Shown here: one piece after another, positions 35,317 to 43,698 of the stretch
Layout of the letters: each line of letters begins with the position of its first letter
Position numbering within the stretch: position 1 is the stretch's first letter
Assembly (NCBI GenBank): GCA_017396845.1
Contig: JAFQKQ010000087.1
Span: 1-63,428, forward strand
DNA from: Clostridia bacterium
GTDB taxonomy: Bacteria; Bacillota; Clostridia; Christensenellales; Aristaeellaceae
Direction: 5' to 3'
Length of the DNA: 63,428 nucleotides
The notes under the pieces: generated by a model
The model's database searches: none
Told to the model about the DNA's origin: nothing
What the model saw: the letters and a program-made list of their open reading frames with translations, nothing else
Translations under genes and position numbers: made by a program

Positions 35317-36636
35317 ATGGAAGACCTTTTCTCGATGGGCGCAAAAAAGCTGTCCCCGCTGGCCGACCGCATGCGCCCTCGCAGTCTTAACGAATTTCTC
35401 GGGCAGAAGCAGATTGTCGGCGAAGGCAAGCTGCTTCGCCGCGCCATCGAAGCCGACCGCCTGACGAGCTCCATATTCTACGGCCCGCCCGGGACCGGCA
35501 AAACCACCCTGGCCGGGATCATCGCCGAAACCTCCAAAAGCGCGTTTGAAAAGATGAACGCGGTCACAAGCGGCGTAAGCGATGTGCGGGAGGTTTTAAA
35601 AAACGCCGAGGAAAGGCTGAAAATGTACGGAAAGAGCACTTATCTTTTATTGGATGAGTGCCACAGATGGTCCAAGGCGCAATCGGATTCCATACTTCCC
35701 GCCATTGAAAAGGGCGTCATCCGCTTTATCGGTTCCACCACGGAAAACCCCATGATATCGATGACGCCCGCAATCGTGAGCCGCTGCCGTCTGTTTCGGT
35801 TTGAACCGCTTACCAATGAAGACGTAATCAGCGCGCTTTATCAAGCGGTAGCCGACGAAGAGCGCGGCTACGGGCTTCAGGGCGTTACGCTCACGGAAGA
35901 GGCCGCAAGGCGCATTGCGTTGTCCGCCAGCGGCGACGTTCGTTCCGCATTGAACGCGCTGGAAATCGCGGTATTGTCTACGCCCGTAAACCGCCGGGGC
36001 GAAATCCTCATCACCCCCGAAATCGCGGACGACTCCATACAGACCCCCGCGCTGCGAATGGACGAAAGCCTGTTCTACGATATGCTGAGCGCTTTCTGCA
36101 AGTCTCTCAGGGGCTCAGACAGCGATGCGGCGCTCGCATGGTTTGCACGGCTCGATCACGCGGGCGTGGATCCCAGAATCATCGTGCGCCGCGTGATTGC
36201 GCATGCCAGCGAGGATGTGGGCATGGCCAATCCCAACGCCATGCTGACCGCCGCCGCCGCATGGCAGTCGCTGCAGGCCATCGGCATGCCGGAAGCGCGC
36301 CTGCCCATCGCGCAGGCGATCATCACGGTCTGCGAAAGCCCCAAGTCGAATTCCGTGGTGATGGCCATTGACCGCGCCTGGGCGGATGCGGAAAAGGGCG
36401 ATTATGACAACGTTCCGGCGCATCTCAGAGACACGCATTACAAGGGCGCGGACGCGCTTGGAAGCGGCGAAGGCTATCTGTATCCGCACGATTTTCCGGG
36501 GCATTATGTATCTCAAAGCTATGCGCCCGTCGAGGCGCAGGGATTGCCGTATTACGAGCCGTCCGATCAGGGATATGAAAACGAAATTCAATCCATACGG
36601 CGCGAGCGCATGAAGTACGGCGACAACCGACACTGA
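35317..36636 (+). CDS. rarA: Replication-associated recombination protein A (RarA/MgsA)
   Basis: A 439-residue AAA+ ATPase acting at stalled replication forks. Opening LADRMRPRSLNEFLGQ is typical. Walker A is GPPGTGKTT (about residues 54-62), Walker B LLLDECHRW and sensor 1 GSTTENP. The C-terminal tetramerisation region has YDMLSAFCKSLRGSD, DPRIIVRRVIAHASEDVGMANP and the family end HYKGADALGSGEGYLYPHDFPGHY. The Walker B neighbour is Cys-His-Arg-Trp where the usual sequence is IHRF. AGGAGG stands before the ATG. VanW follows 16 bases later. Confidence 0.95.
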   Translation: MEDLFSMGAKKLSPLADRMRPRSLNEFLGQKQIVGEGKLLRRAIEADRLTSSIFYGPPGTGKTTLAGIIAETSKSAFEKMNAVTSGVSDVREVLKNAEERLKMYGKSTYLLLDECHRWSKAQSDSILPAIEKGVIRFIGSTTENPMISMTPAIVSRCRLFRFEPLTNEDVISALYQAVADEERGYGLQGVTLTEEAARRIALSASGDVRSALNALEIAVLSTPVNRRGEILITPEIADDSIQTPALRMDESLFYDMLSAFCKSLRGSDSDAALAWFARLDHAGVDPRIIVRRVIAHASEDVGMANPNAMLTAAAAWQSLQAIGMPEARLPIAQAIITVCESPKSNSVVMAIDRAWADAEKGDYDNVPAHLRDTHYKGADALGSGEGYLYPHDFPGHYVSQSYAPVEAQGLPYYEPSDQGYENEIQSIRRERMKYGDNRH

Positions 36637-36652
36637 ATCAAGGGAGCAGCAA

Positions 36653-38197
36653 ATGGCAAGCAAAACGACAAAAAAGAGTGAAATCGAAAAGAAAAGAAAG
36701 CGCACGGTGAAAAGTGCGCCGGGCAAGGCGCGAGTCCGCGCGAAAAGCGCCAAGAGGAAACATGCGGTATCATCCAAGAGCAAAAAGCATATCAAGCATT
36801 CGCGCCGCCGCGAAGCATATTGCTGGTGGGCGCTTCCGGTGTCCTGCTTTATGATTCTGTTTCTTTCGGCCGCCATACTCTTTTCGATCAATGAATATGG
36901 CGAGTACCGGCGTTTCCGCGTAATGCGCAGCGCCGTTGAAAATGAAGGCTTTTATAACGGCGTCGTCGTCGACAATTACAGTCTGTCCGGCGTAACGTTT
37001 CAGGACGCAGTCGCGCACTGGGAAAACAACATAGAACCGGCATTCAAAAACAGAACCCTCACGCTCAAAAGCGGCGAAAAGACATGGACGATCAGCGCGG
37101 AGGAGCTTGGCTACCGCAGCAATTATCTGGATGTTCTCTATACCGCTTGGGGGCTCGGGAGAAGCGGAACGCTGGAGGAGCGCTACCGCTCTATCAATAT
37201 GATCCGCGAAAACGCCGAGTGGCACGATGTAAAGCGCACGATGTTCGATACACAGCTTCTGAGAAAATGGACGGACGGCATTGCTTCCTCCCTTACGACC
37301 AGCGAAAAGAACGCGCAGATTACGGGCTTTGACGTAAACAGCCGCACATTTACCTTTTCCTCGGCAAGCGCAGGCTCCGCCGTCGATAAGGATGCGCTTT
37401 TTGAAAGCGCGAAGGCCATGCTTGCAAGCGGCGGCGGACAAATCGAGGTACAGGTGGAAACCATCAATCCCTCCGTCACCCAGGACAGCTTTTCCGGAAA
37501 ATTCGGCATGATCACCAGTGCCGTCACCAACGCTTCCAGCTCCAATAAAAACCGCATGACCAACCTTCAGCTGGCATGCGACGCATTAAACGGCTACTGC
37601 GTTGAACCCGGCGCGACCTTCTCCTTTAACGAGGTCGTCGGCCAGCGAACAGCCAAGAGAGGCTATAAAAAGGCTACGGTCTACCAGTCCGGCGAAATCG
37701 CAGAGGATATCGGCGGCGGCGTATGCCAGGTATCTACAACGCTCTGGAACGCCGCAATGAAGGCGAACTGCGAAATCGTAGAGCGTCATCCGCATTCGCG
37801 CCCGGTTTCCTATGTGGACAGGGGCAAGGACGCTACGGTCAGCTGGGGCTCTCAGGACATGAAGTTCAAGAATACCTCCAATTCGCCCATGTACCTCGTT
37901 TGCTATATTTCCGAAAACAAGCGCGTGTACTGCGATATCTACGGCGAACTCTTCCCCGACGGAAAGTACATCACCATCGAAGGCGTAACCACGCAGCGAA
38001 TAAATCCGGACGAGCCCGTATATACCTATAACCCCCTGCTCGAGCCCGGCGCAACGACGATTCTTTCCGAGCCTCGCACGGGCTACCGCGCCAAGGCCTA
38101 CCGCATCTATTGGAACGCGGACGGCACCGAGATCACGCGCGATCTTCTGTGCGAATCCTATTACAGACCCGCCAGAGGCGAGGTGGAATACGGATGA
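36653..38197 (+). CDS. VanW family envelope protein with peptidoglycan-binding-type domain
   Basis: A 514-residue protein. A very basic cytoplasmic tail (about 1-50, mostly Lys/Arg) and one membrane helix (about 59-82) precede a PG_binding_4-type domain (about 98-290, with GVTFQDAVAHWEN and TISAEELGY). A VanW domain (about 300-440) follows, recognised by NRMTNLQLACDALNGYCVEPGATFSFNEVVGQRT and the GGGVCQVSTTLWNAA sequence. A short beta-rich G5-like tail ends it. VanW is linked to glycopeptide resistance clusters, but this architecture is common in Clostridia without them and its role is unknown. Its stop overlaps the next start. Confidence 0.9.
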   Translation: MASKTTKKSEIEKKRKRTVKSAPGKARVRAKSAKRKHAVSSKSKKHIKHSRRREAYCWWALPVSCFMILFLSAAILFSINEYGEYRRFRVMRSAVENEGFYNGVVVDNYSLSGVTFQDAVAHWENNIEPAFKNRTLTLKSGEKTWTISAEELGYRSNYLDVLYTAWGLGRSGTLEERYRSINMIRENAEWHDVKRTMFDTQLLRKWTDGIASSLTTSEKNAQITGFDVNSRTFTFSSASAGSAVDKDALFESAKAMLASGGGQIEVQVETINPSVTQDSFSGKFGMITSAVTNASSSNKNRMTNLQLACDALNGYCVEPGATFSFNEVVGQRTAKRGYKKATVYQSGEIAEDIGGGVCQVSTTLWNAAMKANCEIVERHPHSRPVSYVDRGKDATVSWGSQDMKFKNTSNSPMYLVCYISENKRVYCDIYGELFPDGKYITIEGVTTQRINPDEPVYTYNPLLEPGATTILSEPRTGYRAKAYRIYWNADGTEITRDLLCESYYRPARGEVEYG

Positions 38198-39270
38198 CGG
38201 ATCGAAAAAACGCCTCATTTACGGAAATAGTCCGCATGCACAGCGAAAAATATCCGCTGATGCAGGCACAGGACTACGTAAAGCTCGCCTATCAGCACAC
38301 GCTCGGCCCCGGGCATATGGTAAAGGATTTCACAACTGCCCTGAACCGAATTCAGGAGGAGCGCAACAGCGGTGAAAACGGTGTTTCATTTGAAATGATC
38401 GGAAATGGTCTTACGCGCATGCATCTTTCGGGAAATGACGCCTTCCTTTCCGGCGAAACCATCGCCCGCATGTTCATGTACACCGCTTCTTCCTTCCACC
38501 CCGCCGAAAATGGGCTTAAAGAGGCCTTAGACGCGATATCGGCACTTATAGCGTGCGCAGGCCTTCCCGTATCGCAAGCCGATTTTACGCGGTATCTGAG
38601 CACCTATAAGCAAAGCGGCATGCCGCTTGTAAGTCATACGGAGGTTTACCGGAATGCCTACGCGCCCAAATACCGCGTAATAAAGGACAGCTTTCAAACC
38701 TTTTCGAAGATTTACGAAGCCCTTGAAGAAATCAAGCGCAGGAAACCGGGCGCAATTGTCGCAATAGACGGCATGTGCGCATCGGGAAAGAGTACGCTGG
38801 CAGAGGAAATCGCATTCGTCATGGATGCGCCCCTGTTCCATATGGACGACTACTTCCTGCCGATGGAAAAGCGCACGGAAAAACGGCTGCAGGAGATCGG
38901 CGGAAACGTCGACAGAGAGCGCTTTTACGAGGAAATCCTGCTGCCGCTTTCTGAAGGTAAAAGCGTCCGCTTCCGCCCGTTCGACTGCTCTCAAATGGCG
39001 CTCCTTCCCCCGGTTGCAAAGGAAGCAGGGCAGATCAACATCGTAGAAGGCGCATACGCCTGCCATCCGGATTTGATTGAAAAATACGATTTCATCATCT
39101 GCATGAATATCGATCCCGCGCTTCAAAGGGAAAGGATTCTCAAAAGAGACGGCGAACGAATGCTCCGCCGCTTTGAAAACGAATGGATTCCGATGGAATT
39201 AAACTACTTAAATCACTTCAAAATCGCAGAAAACGCGAATCTCACTTACATGATTCAGGATAATGCCTGA
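38194..39270 (+). CDS. Two-domain protein: unknown N-domain plus uridine kinase-like P-loop kinase
   Basis: A 358-residue protein. Residues about 1-170 form a helical domain I do not recognise (MQAQDYVKLAYQHTLGPGHM is its most distinctive part). Residues about 185-355 are a P-loop kinase: DGMCASGKSTLAEEI (Walker A), FHMDDYFLPM (substrate Asp pair) and NIVEGAYACHPDL, matching the uridine/pantothenate kinase-like group. LQRERILKRDG is the lid region. The ATG overlaps the VanW stop (ATGA). The natural substrate is open; nucleosides or small phosphorylatable metabolites are possible. Confidence 0.82.
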   Translation: MTDRKNASFTEIVRMHSEKYPLMQAQDYVKLAYQHTLGPGHMVKDFTTALNRIQEERNSGENGVSFEMIGNGLTRMHLSGNDAFLSGETIARMFMYTASSFHPAENGLKEALDAISALIACAGLPVSQADFTRYLSTYKQSGMPLVSHTEVYRNAYAPKYRVIKDSFQTFSKIYEALEEIKRRKPGAIVAIDGMCASGKSTLAEEIAFVMDAPLFHMDDYFLPMEKRTEKRLQEIGGNVDRERFYEEILLPLSEGKSVRFRPFDCSQMALLPPVAKEAGQINIVEGAYACHPDLIEKYDFIICMNIDPALQRERILKRDGERMLRRFENEWIPMELNYLNHFKIAENANLTYMIQDNA

Positions 39271-39271
39271 T

Positions 39272-39334
39272 AAAAAAACGCCGCCTGCATCCTTCGCATG
39301 ATCTCGTCTGCAAAGGATACGGGCGGCATTTTAT
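39272..39334. terminator. Bidirectional terminator between the kinase and VanY genes
   Basis: Long stem with GCCGCC..ATCCTT on one side and AAGGAT..GGCGGC on the other. On the minus strand it is followed by TTTTTTT, and on the plus strand by ATTTTAT, so it serves both convergent transcripts. Confidence 0.8.
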
Positions 39335-39378
39335 ATCAAGCCGGAAACCTCATAAAGACAATGCTTTCTCCGTCTTTT

Positions 39379-40065
39379 CTAATCCAGAAACTCCTCCAGC
39401 GTCAAGTTGTTCTTGTAGATAATCGTTGCTGCCTCCGTGCCTACATAGCGGTAATGCCACGGCTCGTAGCTGATGCCGGTAATATGGCTTTTATTGCTGG
39501 GATATCGCTGAATAAAGCCGTACTTATGCGCGTTTTTCCGAAGCCATGCATACTGAGCAGTGCTCTCAAAGCCTTCGCCGCTGTTCTGCGCAGTAACGTC
39601 AAACGCAAGCCCCGTCTGATGTTCGCTCGCGCCCGGCATCTGGGCATAGCCCGGTTCGCTCTCCTGATAGATTTCCTTTTGCCTGTCATAGCTTCTGTAG
39701 CCGCTGGTGATGATAAATCCGTTCACATTTTCGGCCTCCGCCTGCGCGAACATGTCCTCCATCGCCTGATAGGCCTCATACGTCATGTAGATATCGCTGG
39801 AAGCGAGTCTGAAGGAATGCCTGACCTCGTACAGGTTTACAAGCCCTTCCGGCACATAATCGTCGGAAAGCGTATTCTCTGAATTTACAAGCAGGATTTC
39901 CCCCGTATATACCGGCTTTGTACCGCCCATACGATAGCCGAAATAAAAGCTTCCGGCCATCAATACGAGAAGTATCACCAGCTGAATGAGAAGCTTCTGC
40001 CTTCTCTTTTTTCGTCTGAGAAGCTTCTTTTGCATAACTTTCTCTTTATCAATTTTCTTTTGCAT
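39379..40065 (-). CDS. VanY-type D-alanyl-D-alanine carboxypeptidase, membrane anchored
   Basis: A 228-residue protein with a Lys/Arg-rich N-terminus, one membrane anchor (about 27-46) and a VanY domain outside. Zinc ligands are seen in SEHQTGLAFDV (His and Asp) and EPWHYRYV (His); SGYRSYDRQ is the preceding family motif. It should trim the terminal D-Ala from peptidoglycan stem peptides. GAGGGG directly precedes the chosen ATG. It follows the aldolase gene by 45 bases and may be co-transcribed with it. Confidence 0.92.
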   Translation of the reverse strand: MQKKIDKEKVMQKKLLRRKKRRQKLLIQLVILLVLMAGSFYFGYRMGGTKPVYTGEILLVNSENTLSDDYVPEGLVNLYEVRHSFRLASSDIYMTYEAYQAMEDMFAQAEAENVNGFIITSGYRSYDRQKEIYQESEPGYAQMPGASEHQTGLAFDVTAQNSGEGFESTAQYAWLRKNAHKYGFIQRYPSNKSHITGISYEPWHYRYVGTEAATIIYKNNLTLEEFLD

Positions 40066-40110
40066 AATCCCCTCTGACAACCCCCGCATTTACAGTATTA
40101 AGCGTTTAAA

Positions 40111-41070
40111 TTATTTTTTCAGAAGAATGTGCACCGCAAAGCCGGCAATTTCATCCTTCAGATACATAGCCACGGTTTTTCCGTCCTTTACGCTTGCGCT
40201 CTCCTCATCGAATTCGAAGCCGCGCCTTTCAAGATGCCATTTGGCGCGTTCGATGTTGTTAACGCCTACGGCGATATGCCCGTGCGTTCCGCGGAAGGGC
40301 TTTTTCATGAACTCGTACTCTTTGCCCGTGAATACGGAGGAATTTCCGTCCTTAATCGCAAGCCCCGTAAGCAGAGAAAACGCCTTTGCGTCCTTCATCG
40401 CCTGCTCGGGCGATGCGCTGTTGATTCCGATATGCATAAGCTCAAAGCCGTTTACAAGCTTCACAGCCTGCCTCGTAAGCTCTTCAATCCTATCAAAATC
40501 CTTAGAATTTATCGCATCCGAGGGAACCATCCAGCTGCCGCCGACTGCGCGAACCTTCGGGAAGGAAAGATAGTCGTTCAGGTTCTTTTCGTTGATGCCG
40601 CCGGTCGGCACAAAGCGCATGGAGCCGTAGGGAGCGCTGATTGCCTTAATGAAATTGATGCCGCCCGCCGCTTCCGCCGGGAAAAATTTCACGGTATTAA
40701 GCCCGAACGACAGCGCCGTTTCGATATCGCTGGGATTGGCGCAGCCGGGGAGAATCGGGATATTATTGGAAACGCAGTATTCCACAACCGTAGGATTGAG
40801 ACCCGGCGAAACAATGTACGCCGCGCCCGCCGCCACAGCGCGCTTTACCTGGTCTATCGTAAGCACCGTGCCCGCGCCGAGCATTACCTCAGGAAGCGCT
40901 TCATGTACGTTTTTAATCGCCTGTTCCGCCGCCGATGTTCTGAAGGTAATCTCGGCTACGGGAAGGCCGCCGTTTGCCAAAGCTCTGCAAAGCGGAACCG
41001 CGTCGTTTGCATCTTCCACCTTGATTACAGGAACCAGACCCGCCAGAGAAAGCTTATCAAAAATATCCAT
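40111..41070 (-). CDS. eda: KDPG/KHG aldolase fused to a C-terminal VOC (glyoxalase-like) domain
   Basis: A 319-residue fusion. Residues 1-205 are a 2-keto-3-deoxy-6-phosphogluconate / 4-hydroxy-2-oxoglutarate aldolase: VIKVEDANDAVPL, the catalytic Glu in VAEITFRT, and the Schiff-base Lys in TVKFFPAEAAGG. They also carry FVPTGGINEKNL for phosphate binding. Residues about 212-319 form a single vicinal oxygen chelate domain (MHIGINS at its start, GHIAVGVNNIERAKWHLERRG, then FAVHILLKK). Fused forms of about 320 residues exist in Clostridia, with unknown role for the VOC part. The ATG has AAAGGAAGGA upstream. No edd or kdgK stands nearby. Confidence 0.88.
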   Translation of the reverse strand: MDIFDKLSLAGLVPVIKVEDANDAVPLCRALANGGLPVAEITFRTSAAEQAIKNVHEALPEVMLGAGTVLTIDQVKRAVAAGAAYIVSPGLNPTVVEYCVSNNIPILPGCANPSDIETALSFGLNTVKFFPAEAAGGINFIKAISAPYGSMRFVPTGGINEKNLNDYLSFPKVRAVGGSWMVPSDAINSKDFDRIEELTRQAVKLVNGFELMHIGINSASPEQAMKDAKAFSLLTGLAIKDGNSSVFTGKEYEFMKKPFRGTHGHIAVGVNNIERAKWHLERRGFEFDEESASVKDGKTVAMYLKDEIAGFAVHILLKK

Positions 41071-41127
41071 TGCATTCCTTCCTTTCTGCACTTTCAAACA
41101 CGATAAAGCTCATTGATATCTGCAGTT

Positions 41128-41156
41128 ATTATACATGACAAACCCGCCGAATGCAA
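41128..41156 (-). promoter_or_regulatory. Promoter of the aldolase gene
   Basis: Minus strand: TTGCAT, 17 bases, TATAAT, about 60 bases before the start codon. Confidence 0.75.
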
Positions 41157-41171
41157 TTCCATAAATGCCGC

Positions 41172-41861
41172 TCAGCGCTTATTCTCCGCCTTCACAATCT
41201 CAAACACCCGTAAAACGCCGTCCCTGACCGTAAACCTTACGTCATACCCCGCAAACAGAAACCCGTATGCACGGTTTGGATCATTTTGGTATGCGGGTCT
41301 CGGATCCAATTCCAATGCGCTCAGCAAGGCTCTTTGCTGAGGCTCCCGAAACACCTTCAGCATTTCCTCCGGGACCTCCGCCCGCAGGCGATATCCGCGC
41401 ATTTCCTCTGCAAAGCTGCCCGTTGCCTCCGGATGCGCATCGGCATACGGAATATAGGGTTTAATGTCGAAAATTTCCGTGCCGTTCATCATATCTGCGC
41501 CGGCTATCACGAGATACGGCGCGTTTGCGCCCTCTGTAACCACTTCCAACAGCTTTGCAACCGTAAGCCCCAATGGGTTCGGCCTGAAGGGCGACCGCGT
41601 AGCAAACACGCCTACGCGCACATTTCCGCCCAGTCTCGGCGGGCGCACCGTCGCCTGCCAGCCCTCGCGCTCCGGCACGGAAAACGCCCATATCAGCCAG
41701 ATATGGCTGAATTCCTTTAACCCGCGAACCGCATCGGGATTTCGGAATTCGGGATTGAATACGATCCTGCCCGTCAAATCCGAATTCAGCCCGCTCTGCC
41801 GCGGAAGACCGAATTTTGTCGGAAAATCGCACTCCAGATGCGCTATCGGCCGTATCTCCAT
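41172..41861 (-). CDS. trmO: tRNA t6A37 N6-methyltransferase TrmO (TsaA family)
   Basis: A 229-residue member of the TsaA/TrmO family, which uses S-adenosylmethionine to methylate t6A at position 37 of tRNA-Thr. Family sequences seen are FPTKFGLPRQSGL, FSHIWLIWAF, RPPRLGGN, GVFATRSPFRPNPLGL and IFDIKPYIPYADAH. The C-terminal 60 residues (RALLSALELDPRPAYQNDP, then YDVRFTV) form the extra domain found in full-length members. It has its own promoter; the aldolase gene follows on the same strand with a separate promoter. Confidence 0.93.
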   Translation of the reverse strand: MEIRPIAHLECDFPTKFGLPRQSGLNSDLTGRIVFNPEFRNPDAVRGLKEFSHIWLIWAFSVPEREGWQATVRPPRLGGNVRVGVFATRSPFRPNPLGLTVAKLLEVVTEGANAPYLVIAGADMMNGTEIFDIKPYIPYADAHPEATGSFAEEMRGYRLRAEVPEEMLKVFREPQQRALLSALELDPRPAYQNDPNRAYGFLFAGYDVRFTVRDGVLRVFEIVKAENKR

Positions 41862-41948
41862 AAAAAGCCGTCCTTTCTCCTGTCGCCGCCTTTAAAGCTC
41901 TGTCCTTCTTCAATCGATAGACTCAAAAGACAAAAACCGTCTCGTTTT

Positions 41949-41977
41949 ATTGTATCATCCCTGTTTCGACGAATCAA
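41949..41977 (-). promoter_or_regulatory. Promoter of trmO
   Basis: Minus strand: TTGATT, 17 bases, TACAAT with TGA before it (extended -10). Confidence 0.7.
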
Positions 41978-42106
41978 TATCGGCGAAAAATTTCATTTTT
42001 TCGAAAGAATCCGCCAAAGTCCATGAATTTGACAGAATCATGACGGAAAACTTTACGCACATATGGTATTGTGTAAGGCGCAACCAAATGAATGGAGATG
42101 GTTCAT

Positions 42107-43303
42107 GTGAGCGAAGTTCTGTCCGGCGCTGGTTGGATGCCCTTTGAGACCCGCCCCGTTGGTCCCCTGGGTTTGATTGCAATGCCCGGCTGCGAAGAAC
42201 TGGGCAAAAAGATCAACAAGTATCTAAAGGATTGGCGTGAAGGTATCGGCGAGCATAACGAAGATCTTTACACCTTTCCCGGCTATAATCTCGACTCCTT
42301 CCTTCTTCCCGTAAAGTGCCCCCGCTTCGGCACCGGCGAAGGTAAGGGACTTTTGAATCAGTCCGTGCGCGGCTACGATGTATACATCATCACCGACGTC
42401 ACCGCACACCAGATTCACTACAACATGTACGGCAATTCCGTACCCATGTCGCCCGATGATCACTATGCGGATCTCAAGCGCGTAATCGCCGCCATCGGCG
42501 GAAAGGCGTACCGCATCACCGTGATCATGCCCTTCCTCTACGAAAGCCGCCAGCACAGAAAGTCCAGCCGCGAATCGATGGACTGCGCTCTGATGCTTCA
42601 GGAGCTTTCCGGCATGGGTGTTGAAAACATCATCACCTTCGACGCGCACGATCCCCGCGTGCAGAACGCCATCCCGCTCACGGGCTTTGAAAACTTCATG
42701 CCTACTTATCAGATGATCAAGGCGCTTTGCCGCGCAAAGAGCGATCTCTCTATCGATAAGCAGCACATGATGATCGTCTCTCCCGATGAAGGCGCACTCA
42801 CCAGAAACATCTACTATTCCTCCGTTTTAGGCCTGGATCTCGGCATGTTCTATAAGCGCCGCGATTACTCGAAGGTTGTCGACGGCCGCAACCAGATTAT
42901 CGCGCACGAGTATATGGGCGACAAGGTTCGCGACAAGGATATCATCGTAGCCGACGATATCATCGCCACCGGCGACAGCATGCTGGGTCTCCTTAAGGAT
43001 CTCAAGCGCCGCCATGCAAAGCGTATTTTCATCGCCGCCACCTTCTGCTTCTTCACAAACGGCGTAAAAGCCTTTGACGAAGCGTACAAGAAGGGTCAGC
43101 TGGCCGGCGTCCTCGGAACCAACCTCACCTATCTAGCTCCCGAGGTGCGCAACGCTCCGTGGTTTATCGAGGTCGATATGAGCAAGTATATGTCCTATAT
43201 CATCGCCACCCTGAACCACGACCACTCGCTCGACGGCCTGATCAGCCCCCATAACCGCATCAAGAACCTGCTCGAAAAATATAAAAACACCGGCGATTGC
43301 TGA
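42107..43303 (+). CDS. prs: Ribose-phosphate pyrophosphokinase, divergent long form
   Basis: A 398-residue PRPP synthetase-family protein, about 80 residues longer than the usual form. Active-site loop RQHRKSSRESMDC stands where RQDRK is usual, and TFDAHDPRVQNAIP replaces the common TVDLHAxQIQGFF. The PRPP loop DIIVADDIIATGDSM is intact. It should join ATP and ribose 5-phosphate. The GTG was chosen because GGAG lies nine bases before it; ATG at 42092 lacks a site. An extended -10-like TGGTATTGT lies 35 bases upstream. Whether this form is the housekeeping enzyme cannot be judged without the rest of the genome. Confidence 0.88.
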   Translation: MSEVLSGAGWMPFETRPVGPLGLIAMPGCEELGKKINKYLKDWREGIGEHNEDLYTFPGYNLDSFLLPVKCPRFGTGEGKGLLNQSVRGYDVYIITDVTAHQIHYNMYGNSVPMSPDDHYADLKRVIAAIGGKAYRITVIMPFLYESRQHRKSSRESMDCALMLQELSGMGVENIITFDAHDPRVQNAIPLTGFENFMPTYQMIKALCRAKSDLSIDKQHMMIVSPDEGALTRNIYYSSVLGLDLGMFYKRRDYSKVVDGRNQIIAHEYMGDKVRDKDIIVADDIIATGDSMLGLLKDLKRRHAKRIFIAATFCFFTNGVKAFDEAYKKGQLAGVLGTNLTYLAPEVRNAPWFIEVDMSKYMSYIIATLNHDHSLDGLISPHNRIKNLLEKYKNTGDC

Positions 43304-43308
43304 TAAGC

Positions 43309-43341
43309 AAAACGGCTGCCTTACATCGGGCAGCCGTTTTT
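43309..43341 (+). terminator. Terminator of prs
   Basis: Perfect 12-bp stem (AAAACGGCTGCC with GGCAGCCGTTTT) followed by T and GTG, just after the stop codon. Confidence 0.9.
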
Positions 43342-43610
43342 GTGTGCGCTTTTCCATGGATTTTAGATTTGTGGATAGATTCCCGACGCCTGCGCCCATG
43401 GATATCGGAACGCTTCGAATCACGCCGCGGAAATGTGGTTAGATAATCGGTAAAACAAAGAGAATTTGAAGATATTCCGCCTTCATCCGGATTCTGAATT
43501 AAAAGAGCATACACAAGGGACTCGTTCCTGTTTGGCTATTTGCAGTAAGTATACGTTCGTTCACATATTTCTTTTCCGTCCCCTATTATCCTTCCAATTC
43601 CTCGCATCAT
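43342..43610. other. Intergenic stretch with nothing recognised
   Basis: About 270 bases between two convergent terminators. I see no open frame with a ribosome binding site, no stable hairpin and no RNA gene signature. Confidence 0.6.
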
Positions 43611-43644
43611 AAAAGATCGCCCCCGCGAATAGCGGAGGCGATCT
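43611..43644 (-). terminator. Terminator of the sugar ABC transporter operon
   Basis: A 12-bp stem (GATCGCCTCCGC with GCGGGGGCGATC, one G-U pair) followed on the minus strand by TTTTATG, about 55 bases after the binding-protein stop. Confidence 0.85.
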
Positions 43645-43698
43645 CATTTACCCGTTATAAGCCGCAAGGCTCATAACGAACGCGGACTGCAGTGCGAA

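Noticed and set aside
36653-40065. VanW and VanY genes as a glycopeptide resistance cluster
   Set aside because: They are convergent, in different operons, and no VanH, VanA-type ligase, VanX or VanRS genes are near. Both families are common envelope proteins in Clostridia.
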